DNA of 5,377 nt from Alphaproteobacteria bacterium (lineage in GTDB: Bacteria; Pseudomonadota; Alphaproteobacteria; ATCC43930; CGMCC-115725): NCBI GenBank assembly GCA_030039775.1, contig JASHUX010000016.1, forward strand, positions 1 through 5,377, given 5' to 3'. The notes under the pieces are model-generated. The model ran no database searches, was not told the origin of the DNA, and saw only the letters and a program-made list of their open reading frames with translations. Positions 1-5,377 of this stretch are shown here, one piece after another (position 1 is the stretch's first letter; each line of letters opens with the position of its first letter). A program made the translations under genes and the position numbers.

Positions 1-614
1 AGCCCGACCGGGCCATGGATCTTCGCCATCTGCTCGTCGGTGAAACCGAGCGCGCGCAACCGCTCGAGTCGCCGCCCGTGAGTCTTCCGCGATCCCAGCG
101 CACCGATATAGAAGGCGTCGGATCGCAACGCTTCGGCCAAGCCCGGATCGTCGAGCTTCGGGTCGTGCGTCAGCGTCACCACGGCGGTGCGGCGATCGGG
201 GCGCAATTGTTTCATGGCGTCGTCCGGCCACTCGCCGTTGATGGTCACGTCGGGAAAGCGCTCAGCACTGGCAAAAGCGCTGCGCGGATCGATGATGGTG
301 ACCAAATAGCCGGTGAGCGCCGCCATGCGGGCGAGAGGCTGAGCGATGTGCACGGCGCCGACGATCAGCATTCTGAGGCGCGGATTGAAGATTTCGATGA
401 AGATCTTGCCGTCGCCTGTCATCACCGCGTCGTTCTCGTCACGATCCCAGGCGCGCTTGACCGCATCCAAGATGACGTCCGTAACGGGCAAATTTCCCGT
501 AACCTCAGTGCCTTCAATCAGGCTTTGCTGGCCGCTCTTGAGGTTTGTCGCGAGTGCCGCGGCCTTACCGGAACGGCTCGCGCCAAGCGCTTGATTTAAT
601 AGCTTTATGTTCAT
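1..614 (-). CDS. XdhC-family protein with Rossmann-type C-domain (3' end cut by window edge)
   Basis: This frame reads from an ATG at 614 to the left edge without a stop, giving 204 codons. The usual C-terminus of about 30 residues is missing. Residues 82-110 form a beta-alpha-beta unit (MLIVGAVHIAQPLARMA, then VTIIDPR). It is followed by an acidic-to-FPDV segment (118-123), VVTLTHDPKLDDPGL (145-159) and YIGALGSRKTHGRRLERL (169-186). These are hallmarks of the C-terminal domain of XdhC/CoxF/CoxI proteins, which in known members bind molybdenum cofactor and assist its sulfuration or delivery to the hydroxylase. The ~80 residues in front look like a shortened XdhC N-domain without its GSSPR and SGGC motifs. 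The start overlaps the preceding gene's stop by four bases (ATGA), so translation is probably coupled. It may correspond functionally to the C-terminal half of CoxF; the exact partner role is inferred. The family call is secure. Confidence 0.9.
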   Translation of the reverse strand, partial: MNIKLLNQALGASRSGKAAALATNLKSGQQSLIEGTEVTGNLPVTDVILDAVKRAWDRDENDAVMTGDGKIFIEIFNPRLRMLIVGAVHIAQPLARMAALTGYLVTIIDPRSAFASAERFPDVTINGEWPDDAMKQLRPDRRTAVVTLTHDPKLDDPGLAEALRSDAFYIGALGSRKTHGRRLERLRALGFTDEQMAKIHGPVG

Positions 615-940
615 TCGACGCGCTCGACATAGACGTCGATTTTGCCGCCGCAGGCGAGACCGACTTCCCAGGCCCGCTCGTCGGTCACGCCGAAGGACAG
701 CACCCGCGGCTGACCGTCCTTGATCGCCTTGAGCCCCTCCTCGATGACCGCGCCTTCAACGCAGCCGCCCGACACCGAGCCGAGAAAATTGCCGTCGTCG
801 GCGATCACCAATTTTGAGCCGCTCGGCCGGGGCGACGAGCCCCAAGTCGAAACCACGGTGGCCAAGGCCACGCCCTTGCCCTCATCGCGCCATTTCGCGG
901 CTTGACCGAGGATCTGTTCGTTGTCGCCAGCGCTTTCCAT
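611..940 (-). CDS. XdhC/CoxI N-domain protein, stand-alone (CoxF-like maturation factor)
   Basis: This is a 109-residue protein consisting almost only of the XdhC_CoxI N-terminal domain. Visible motifs are VALATVVSTWGSSPRPSGSK (residues 24-43), GSVSGGCVEGAV (54-65, with Cys60) and GLACGGKIDVYVE (94-106, with Cys97). The two cysteine-glycine motifs are conserved in XdhC-type proteins, which hold molybdenum cofactor for sulfuration and insertion into enzymes such as xanthine dehydrogenase or CO dehydrogenase. The family is often a two-domain chain of roughly 280-330 residues; here the second domain is in the next gene, joined by an ATGA overlap. The start was placed at ATG 940 because GAGG lies five bases upstream. 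The longer reading from TTG 961 would overlap coxE and include that ribosome binding site in the protein. The gene begins two bases after the coxE stop. Function is inferred from the family and from position in the cox operon. Confidence 0.92.
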   Translation of the reverse strand: MESAGDNEQILGQAAKWRDEGKGVALATVVSTWGSSPRPSGSKLVIADDGNFLGSVSGGCVEGAVIEEGLKAIKDGQPRVLSFGVTDERAWEVGLACGGKIDVYVERVE

Positions 941-942
941 GC

Positions 943-2178
943 TTACCTCGCTTCCTGCCAAGAAGCCGCGGCATCAAGACGCCGCGGCCCCGGCTTACTC
1001 AAGGCCAAAACCAGCTCCTCCAGGCTTTCGAGGCTGTGGACGGGCCGGAACTCATCGACATGGGGCAGGATTGCCCGCACTCCTAGTGATTTTGGCGCAA
1101 ACCCCTCGTAACGCAACAGCGGGTTCAGCCAAATGAGGCGACGGCTCGATTTGTGGAGCCGCTCCATCTCGCGGCCGATATCGGTCCCGGCGTCGCGGTC
1201 GAGCCCGTCGGAGATAAGAATCACCACGGCGCCCTGCCCCAGTACCCGGCGCGACCAGTCGCGATTAAAGATGTGGAGGGCATGGCCGATGCGCGTGCCG
1301 CCTGACCAGTCTTCGACCGCGCCGGCCACGGCGTCGAGCGCGTCGTCCACGTCAGCTTCGCGCAAATATCGTGTGATATTGGTGAGCCGCGTGCCGAACA
1401 GGAACGTGTAGACGCGGTCGCGGTCGTTGGTGACGGCATGGACGAAATGCAGGAACACGCGGCTATAGCGCGCCATCGAGCCGGAGATATCGCACAGGAT
1501 CACCAACGGCGGCGGGCGCGAGCGGCGGCTGCGCCGTTTCAGCGCCAACAATCCGCCCGACCGCATCTGAGCGCGGAGCGTGGCGCGCATATCGGCGCGC
1601 GCGCCGCGGGGATCGGCCTCGAAGCGTCGCGTCGGCACGTCGCGGATCGGCAGGCGCATGTGGCGGATCGTGACCTTGGCGCGCCCCAACTCCTCGAGCG
1701 ACATCTTCTCGAAATCCATTTTCTGTAGGACCTCGCGCTCGGAGAAGGTCATGCGCGCGTCGACATCGAGTTCCTGCTTCTGCTCGCGCTCCTGGCCTTC
1801 GGCCAGCCCCGGCGCTTTCAGCGCTTCGGCGAGACGCCGGTTCATTTCCTCTCCCGGCGACACCTCGGTGCGGAGGTCGGGCATGAGCATCTGCATCATG
1901 CGTTCGAGCAGTTGCGGATTGCGCCAGAAGATGTGGAACGCCTGGTCGAATAGCTCGCGTTGGTCGCGGCGATTCACGAACACCGAATGCAGTGTCCAGT
2001 AAAAGTCGTCGCGGTTTTCGATGCCGGCCTTCTGCAGCGCTTCAACCGCGACCAGCACTTTGCCGGGGCCGATCGGCAATCCCGCGGCGCGGAGCGCGCG
2101 GGCGAAATACATGATGTTTTCGAGCAACCGTCCGTCGCCCAAAGGCCGCGCGGGCAGGGTGAGCGCGTCGTCCGGCAT
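943..2178 (-). CDS. coxE: CoxE-like VWA (von Willebrand factor A) domain protein
   Basis: This 411-residue cytosolic protein has no signal peptide or membrane segment. The N-terminal half (about 15-200) is the helical, charged CoxE region, including a Glu/Lys/Arg-rich stretch near 115-165. A basic linker (RRSRRSRPPP, 215-224) leads into a VWA domain. The metal-binding MIDAS site looks intact: DISGSM at 230-235, the threonine in GGTRIG (Thr295), and SDGLD at 323-327. VWA proteins of this type partner with MoxR AAA+ ATPases as chaperones. In Oligotropha carboxidovorans, CoxE with CoxD and CoxF serves assembly of the CO dehydrogenase metal site. The length fits CoxE (about 400 residues). ATG 2178 follows the coxD stop after five bases, with only a weak ribosome binding site, so translation is probably coupled to coxD. 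The family and its pairing with CoxD are secure; the exact client is inferred from the adjacent coxL and coxM. Confidence 0.94.
   Translation of the reverse strand: MPDDALTLPARPLGDGRLLENIMYFARALRAAGLPIGPGKVLVAVEALQKAGIENRDDFYWTLHSVFVNRRDQRELFDQAFHIFWRNPQLLERMMQMLMPDLRTEVSPGEEMNRRLAEALKAPGLAEGQEREQKQELDVDARMTFSEREVLQKMDFEKMSLEELGRAKVTIRHMRLPIRDVPTRRFEADPRGARADMRATLRAQMRSGGLLALKRRSRRSRPPPLVILCDISGSMARYSRVFLHFVHAVTNDRDRVYTFLFGTRLTNITRYLREADVDDALDAVAGAVEDWSGGTRIGHALHIFNRDWSRRVLGQGAVVILISDGLDRDAGTDIGREMERLHKSSRRLIWLNPLLRYEGFAPKSLGVRAILPHVDEFRPVHSLESLEELVLALSKPGPRRLDAAASWQEAR
946..949 (-). promoter_or_regulatory. Ribosome binding site deciding the start of the small XdhC gene
   Basis: The minus strand reads GAGGTAAGCATG. 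The GAGG core is five bases from ATG 940 and lies in the last codons of coxE, whose TAA stop sits between the two. This favours ATG 940 over the upstream TTG at 961 and suggests that ribosomes finishing coxE reinitiate here. Confidence 0.65.
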
Positions 2179-2183
2179 CGCGA

Positions 2184-3098
2184 CTACTGCGCCGCCGCAA
2201 GCTCCTGCTTGACCTGGCGCAACAGGCGCTCGGCCTCGGAGCCTTGGATTTTCATGATGTCGTCCTGGTACTTCAGCAGCACGCCAAGCGTGTCGTTGAT
2301 CGCTTCGGGCGTCAGCGCCAGCACATCGAGCTGCGACAGCGCATGGGCCCAGTCGATGGTCTCTGCGACGCCCGGCAGCTTGAACAGATCCTTCATGCCG
2401 CGCAGTTTTTGCACGAACGCGACGACCTCACGGCTCAAGCCTTCGGCGGCGTCCGGCGCCTTGATGTGCAAAATCTCGAGCTCGCGCGCGGCGTTCGGGT
2501 AATCGACCCAAAAATAGAAGCAGCGCCGCTTCAGTGCGTCGTGAATCTCGCGCGTGCGGTTCGAGGTAATGACCACGATCGGCGGATGCTCGGCCTTCAC
2601 CGTGCCGACTTCGGGTATAGTGATTTGGAAATCCGACAGGGTTTCGAGCAAATAGGCCTCGAACGGTTCGTCGGTGCGGTCGAGCTCGTCGATCAGCAGC
2701 ACCGGCGGGCCGGCGATGTCAGGCTCCAACGCCTGCAGCAGCGGCCGTTTGATGAGGAACTGGTCGGAGAAAATGTTTTCCTCGACCGTGTCGCGGCTTT
2801 CCTCGCCGGTCTCTGCCAGGCGAATCTCGATCATCTGCCGCGCGTAGTTCCATTCGTACACGGCCGATGCGACGTCGAGACCTTCATAGCATTGGAGACG
2901 GATCAGTTTGCGGCCCAGTGTCTCGGCCAGGACCTTCGCGATCTCGGTCTTACCGGTGCCCGCCTCGCCCTCGAGGAAAAGCGGCCGTTTCAGGCTCAGC
3001 GCCAGATAGACGGCGGTCGCGAGACTGCGGTCGGCGACATAGCGGCCGCGGCCGAGAAGTTGAAGCGTATCGCTTACCGAAGCGGGCAAGACAGGCAT
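2184..3098 (-). CDS. coxD: CoxD-like MoxR-family AAA+ ATPase
   Basis: This 304-residue AAA+ ATPase has Walker A GEAGTGKT (residues 44-51), Walker B VLLIDELD (133-140), a sensor-1 region VVITSN (175-180) and the arginine-finger segment ALKRRC (188-193). The stretch YVADRSLATAVYLALSLKRP (20-39) before Walker A is typical of CoxD. Such proteins use ATP to remodel a client enzyme together with a VWA partner, here the next gene, coxE. In O. carboxidovorans CoxD is needed for sulfuration of the molybdenum centre of CO dehydrogenase. I chose ATG 3098, which gives MPVLPASVSDTLQLL and agrees with the family N-terminus. The frame stays open to a GTG at 3191, but those 31 extra residues (proline- and arginine-rich, no known fold) resemble read-through of the spacer. 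The ribosome binding site before 3098 is weak (GGA). The stop lies five bases before coxE. Confidence 0.95.
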   Translation of the reverse strand: MPVLPASVSDTLQLLGRGRYVADRSLATAVYLALSLKRPLFLEGEAGTGKTEIAKVLAETLGRKLIRLQCYEGLDVASAVYEWNYARQMIEIRLAETGEESRDTVEENIFSDQFLIKRPLLQALEPDIAGPPVLLIDELDRTDEPFEAYLLETLSDFQITIPEVGTVKAEHPPIVVITSNRTREIHDALKRRCFYFWVDYPNAARELEILHIKAPDAAEGLSREVVAFVQKLRGMKDLFKLPGVAETIDWAHALSQLDVLALTPEAINDTLGVLLKYQDDIMKIQGSEAERLLRQVKQELAAAQ

Positions 3099-3195
3099 GA
3101 TGTCCGGAAACTCGATATCGGGTGGGATATGACGGTTACAATAGCCGCTAGGGGGCGCGGATGCTAACCCAATGTATTGACGGGCCCGCACTTAA

Positions 3196-3224
3196 GAAAT
3201 CGGCGCCGTTTCGGCGCCGATTTC
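3196..3224 (-). terminator. Perfect 13-bp hairpin after coxM: terminator-like or attenuator
   Basis: The arms GAAATCGGCGCCG (3196-3208) and CGGCGCCGATTTC (3212-3224) are exact reverse complements around a three-base loop. In the minus-strand transcript the GC core is followed by AUUUCUUAAG, so a U-rich though broken tail follows the stem, as in an intrinsic terminator. It begins 21 bases after the coxM stop and about 100 bases before coxD. Because coxD-coxE-XdhC continue on the same strand, partial termination or protection of the upstream mRNA end is more likely than a complete stop. On the plus strand the tail (ATTTCGTCACG) is poorer. The structure is seen directly; the function is inferred. 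Confidence 0.6.
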
Positions 3225-3245
3225 GTCACGTGCGGATCGAATTGA

Positions 3246-4040
3246 TCAGCCGGCTTTTGCCACCGCGCGGCGCGCCATCACCCCGACAAGGTGAGCGCGA
3301 TATTCGCTCGACGCGTGAATGTCGCTGTTGAGGCCGTCGGCCTTTACCGACAGGCTCTTGAGTGCATCCGCGTTCCACGACTTGCCGAGCGCCGTCTCTG
3401 CGTCTTTCCAGCGGAACACGACTGGGCCGGCGCCGGTCACACCCACGCGGACATTGTTCCCGGTCTTGGCGACGAAGGTTCCGACGATGGCGTAGCGCGA
3501 GGCCGGGTTGGGAAACTTCATGTAGGCGGCCTTTTCCGGGATCGGGAAGCTTACCGCCGTCACGATCTCGTCCTGGCCGAGCGCGGTCTCGAACATGCCC
3601 TTGAAGAAGTCGTCGGCCGCGATCCGTCGCTTGTTGGTGACGACGGTGGCGTTGAGCGCGACGACCGCCGAGGGATAATCCGCCGCCGGGTCGTTGTTGG
3701 AGATCGAGCCGCCGATGGTGCCGCGATTGCGCACCGCCGGGTCGCCGATATGCGCGGCGAGGTCGGCCAGCGCAGGGATCGCGCTCTTCACCTCCGCCGA
3801 GTTAGCGACATCGATATGCTTGGTCATCGCGCCGATCACGATGGTGTTGCCGTCGCGCTTGATGCCCTTGAGCTCAGCGATGCCGCCGAGGTCGATCAGC
3901 GCCGAGGGCTTCGCAAGCCGCTGCTTCAGCGTCGGGATCAGCGTCATGCCGCCGGCGACCAGCTTGGCGTCACCGTCTGCGCCGATTGCCTTGGCCGCGT
4001 CGGCAACGTTCGAGGCCTTTTGATATTTGAAATCGTACAT
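3246..4040 (-). CDS. coxM: CoxM-like medium subunit, FAD-binding, of a form II CO dehydrogenase-type enzyme
   Basis: This 264-residue subunit passes electrons from the iron-sulfur subunit to an acceptor through FAD. The two FAD motifs of the family are visible: AGGMTLIP at residues 29-36 (form I enzymes have AGGHSLLP) and TIGGSISNNDPAADYP at 108-123 (form I has TIGGD). The N-terminus FKYQKASNVADA and the C-terminal region around DIHASSEYRAHL (240-251) match the molybdopterin-dehydrogenase FAD-binding and CO dehydrogenase flavoprotein C-terminal domains. The length is normal and no frameshift is seen. ATG 4040 is supported by GAGGGGAG six bases upstream. It lies 23 bases after the coxL stop; no coxS lies between, which fits the form II order S-L-M. 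The subunit should be in the cytoplasm or on the inner face of the membrane. Xanthine dehydrogenase FAD subunits are related, but the neighbouring coxL, coxD and coxE favour the cox assignment. Confidence 0.95.
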   Translation of the reverse strand: MYDFKYQKASNVADAAKAIGADGDAKLVAGGMTLIPTLKQRLAKPSALIDLGGIAELKGIKRDGNTIVIGAMTKHIDVANSAEVKSAIPALADLAAHIGDPAVRNRGTIGGSISNNDPAADYPSAVVALNATVVTNKRRIAADDFFKGMFETALGQDEIVTAVSFPIPEKAAYMKFPNPASRYAIVGTFVAKTGNNVRVGVTGAGPVVFRWKDAETALGKSWNADALKSLSVKADGLNSDIHASSEYRAHLVGVMARRAVAKAG

Positions 4041-4046
4041 GGGTTG

Positions 4047-4054
4047 CTCCCCTC
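4047..4054 (-). promoter_or_regulatory. Strong ribosome binding site of coxM
   Basis: The minus strand reads GAGGGGAG, then six bases, then ATG 4040. It fills a third of the 23-bp coxL-coxM gap. It is the best Shine-Dalgarno sequence in the window, stronger than those before coxD and coxE, in keeping with higher output of a structural subunit. Confidence 0.75.
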
Positions 4055-4063
4055 GATAAACGG

Positions 4064-5377
4064 TTAGGCCGCCGCGCGGCTGTTGATGGCGCGCCAGACC
4101 TTCTCGGGCGTCGCCGGCATGGTGAGATCGTTGACACCGACCGTGTTCAGCGCGTTGACCACGGCGTTCATCACCGCGGCGGGCGCGCCGATGGCTCCGG
4201 CCTCGCCGCAGCCTTTGACGCCCAGCGGATTATGGGTGCAGGGGGTGGCGTGCGTCGCCACCTTGAACGACGGCAGATCGTCGGCCCGCGGCATGCAGTA
4301 ATCCATCAGCGACCCGGTCACGAGCTGGCCGCTTGCTGAATCGTACACCGCGTTTTCCAGTAGTGCTTGGCCAACCCCTTGCGCGAGGCCGCCATGGACT
4401 TGGCCCTCGACGACCATCGGATTGACAATATTGCCGAAATCGTCGGCAGCGACGAGATTGACCAGCTTTACATTCCCGGTGTCGCGATCGATCTCGACCT
4501 CCGCGATATGAGTGCCGGACGGGAAGGTGAAGTTCTTCGGGTCGTAATACGCCGTCTCATCCAAACCCGGTTCAAGTGTCTCGATCGGATATTTGTGCGG
4601 GACATACGCCGTCAGGGCGATCTGGCCAAATGGCACGCTCTTATCCGTCCCCACGACCGAAAAGTTGCCGTTCTTGAACTCGATATCCGCCTCGGACGCC
4701 TCCATCAGATGGGCCGCGATCTTCTTGCCCTTGTCGACAATCTTATCGAGCGCCTTGACCAGCGCCGATCCGCCTACCGGCAGCGAGCGCGAGCCGTAGC
4801 TGCCCATGCCGAACGAGCTCTTATCGCTGTCGCCGTGCACAACCTCCACATTCTCGAACGGTACACCGAGCCGGTCCGACACGATCTGCGCAAAGGTTGT
4901 CTCATGGCCTTGTCCGTGGCTGTGCGTCCCGGTGAAGACGCTGATCGAGCCGGTTGGATGAACACGAATTTGTCCGGCTTCGTAGAGCCCGGCGCGCGCG
5001 CCGATCGCGCCCGCGATTGCTGACGGTGCAATGCCGCAGGCCTCGATATAGGACGATAGCCCGATGCCGCGCAGCTTGCCTTCCCGGGCGGCGGCGGCGC
5101 GCCGCTGCGCGAAGCCCGCGTAGTCTGCTGATTTGAGGGCCATGTCCAGCGTCGCGCCATAGTTGCCGCTGTCGTAGGTGAGGACCACGGGCGTCTGATA
5201 GGGATAGGCGTCCTTGGCGATGAAGTTGCGTCGACGCAGCTCAGCCGGATCGATCTTGAGCTCCTGCGCCGCCTTATCGACGACGCGTTCGATGACATAG
5301 CAGGCCTCGGGGCGGCCGGCGCCGCGATAAGCGTCGACCGGCACGGTGTGGGTGAATACCGCCTTCACTTCGGCATA
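4064..5377 (-). CDS. coxL: CoxL-like large (molybdopterin) subunit, form II; N-terminus beyond window edge
   Basis: The frame is open to the right edge, and 437 residues are visible of an expected 770-800, so roughly the first 340-350 are missing. The GTG at 5368 is an internal valine codon, not a start. This subunit holds the molybdenum-cytosine-dinucleotide cofactor and the active site of a xanthine oxidase-family hydroxylase. The active-site loop AYRGAGR is at 5312-5332; this is the form II signature, whereas proven CO dehydrogenases (form I) have AYxCSFR with a copper-binding cysteine. Other cofactor motifs are [33 protein letters not shown], and [13 protein letters not shown] near the C-terminus, whose glutamate (codon 4202-4204) corresponds to the catalytic base of the family. 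About 418 residues follow the position of the form I cysteine, so the C-terminus appears complete. The substrate may be CO or another small molecule. The family call is very secure, the substrate is not. Confidence 0.95.
   Translation of the reverse strand, partial: YAEVKAVFTHTVPVDAYRGAGRPEACYVIERVVDKAAQELKIDPAELRRRNFIAKDAYPYQTPVVLTYDSGNYGATLDMALKSADYAGFAQRRAAAAREGKLRGIGLSSYIEACGIAPSAIAGAIGARAGLYEAGQIRVHPTGSISVFTGTHSHGQGHETTFAQIVSDRLGVPFENVEVVHGDSDKSSFGMGSYGSRSLPVGGSALVKALDKIVDKGKKIAAHLMEASEADIEFKNGNFSVVGTDKSVPFGQIALTAYVPHKYPIETLEPGLDETAYYDPKNFTFPSGTHIAEVEIDRDTGNVKLVNLVAADDFGNIVNPMVVEGQVHGGLAQGVGQALLENAVYDSASGQLVTGSLMDYCMPRADDLPSFKVATHATPCTHNPLGVKGCGEAGAIGAPAAVMNAVVNALNTVGVNDLTMPATPEKVWRAINSRAAA

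Noticed and set aside
15..599. Plus-strand open frame of 194 codons at the left edge
   Set aside because: The minus strand here encodes an XdhC C-domain with characteristic motifs; the plus frame has none.
2244..3167. Plus-strand open frame of 307 codons opposite coxD
   Set aside because: It lies entirely antisense to an ATPase with clear Walker motifs. The translation shows no recognisable motif, and long antisense frames are expected in GC-rich codon-biased DNA.
3138..3167. Possible promoter for coxD on the minus strand: TTAGCA, 18 bases, TATTGT
   Set aside because: Each box matches the sigma-70 consensus at only four of six positions, which occurs easily by chance. The position 40 bases before ATG 3098 is suitable, so transcript start mapping could revive it, but the sequence alone does not support a call.
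3227..3232. CACGTG palindrome beside the hairpin
   Set aside because: A six-base palindrome in GC-rich DNA is expected by chance and no bacterial operator can be assigned to it.
3291..4067. Plus-strand open frame of 258 codons opposite coxM
   Set aside because: It is a shadow of coxM, whose FAD motifs and ribosome binding site are clear. The product is Arg/Asp/Gly/Val-rich with no domain.
4367..5023. Plus-strand open frame of 218 codons and an overlapping minus-strand frame (4774-5298) inside coxL
   Set aside because: Both overlap conserved molybdopterin-binding segments of coxL and have arginine- or serine-rich low-complexity translations.
5366..5368. GTG as the start of a 434-residue CoxL
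   Set aside because: The frame continues upstream to the window edge with a family-like sequence, and the catalytic loop lies only about 15 residues after it, so this is an internal valine codon of a longer protein.

Overview
The window is one stretch of a molybdenum hydroxylase operon of the aerobic carbon monoxide dehydrogenase (cox) type. Every real gene lies on the minus strand, so transcription runs from position 5377 towards position 1. In that order the window holds the C-terminal part of a CoxL-like large subunit (cut by the right edge), a complete CoxM-like FAD subunit, a CoxD-like MoxR AAA+ ATPase, a CoxE-like VWA protein, a small XdhC/CoxI-type N-domain protein, and a second XdhC-family protein with the Rossmann-type C-domain (cut by the left edge). 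High GC content, strong third-position bias (which creates long antisense shadow frames) and the gene arrangement suggest an alphaproteobacterium, probably of the Hyphomicrobiales (Bradyrhizobium or a relative). The genus cannot be settled from this sequence alone.

The large subunit carries the active-site loop AYRGAGR, the signature of 'form II' (BMS-type) CoxL. It does not carry the AYxCSFR loop of proven form I CO dehydrogenases, whose cysteine holds the copper. The order L then M, with no coxS between them, also fits the form II order S-L-M rather than the form I order M-S-L; coxS would be expected beyond the right edge. The enzyme is therefore a form II molybdenum hydroxylase whose physiological substrate (CO or something else) cannot be decided here.

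Regions: 4064-5377 coxL (partial); 3246-4040 coxM, with a good ribosome binding site in the 23-bp gap; 3099-3245, a 147-bp spacer with a perfect 13-bp hairpin resembling a terminator or attenuator; 2184-3098 coxD; 943-2178 coxE; 611-940 XdhC N-domain protein; 1-614 second XdhC protein. The four accessory genes are tightly packed (gaps of 5 and 2 bp, then a 4-bp ATGA overlap), while the long spacer with the hairpin separates them from the structural genes. This looks like a structural block that should be abundant and a maturation block needed in smaller amounts. No stretch longer than 300 bp lacks a gene.

How they would work together: CoxL (molybdopterin), CoxM (FAD) and an unseen CoxS (2Fe-2S) form the enzyme. 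CoxD and CoxE resemble MoxR/VWA chaperone pairs that remodel the enzyme during metal-centre insertion. The XdhC proteins would bind or protect the molybdenum cofactor and help its sulfuration. I see no mobile element, CRISPR array, tRNA or rRNA, and no wholly undescribed system. The points worth a second look are the missing copper ligand beside a copper-site-type maturation set, the split XdhC pair with its degenerate N-domain, and the hairpin between structural and accessory genes.
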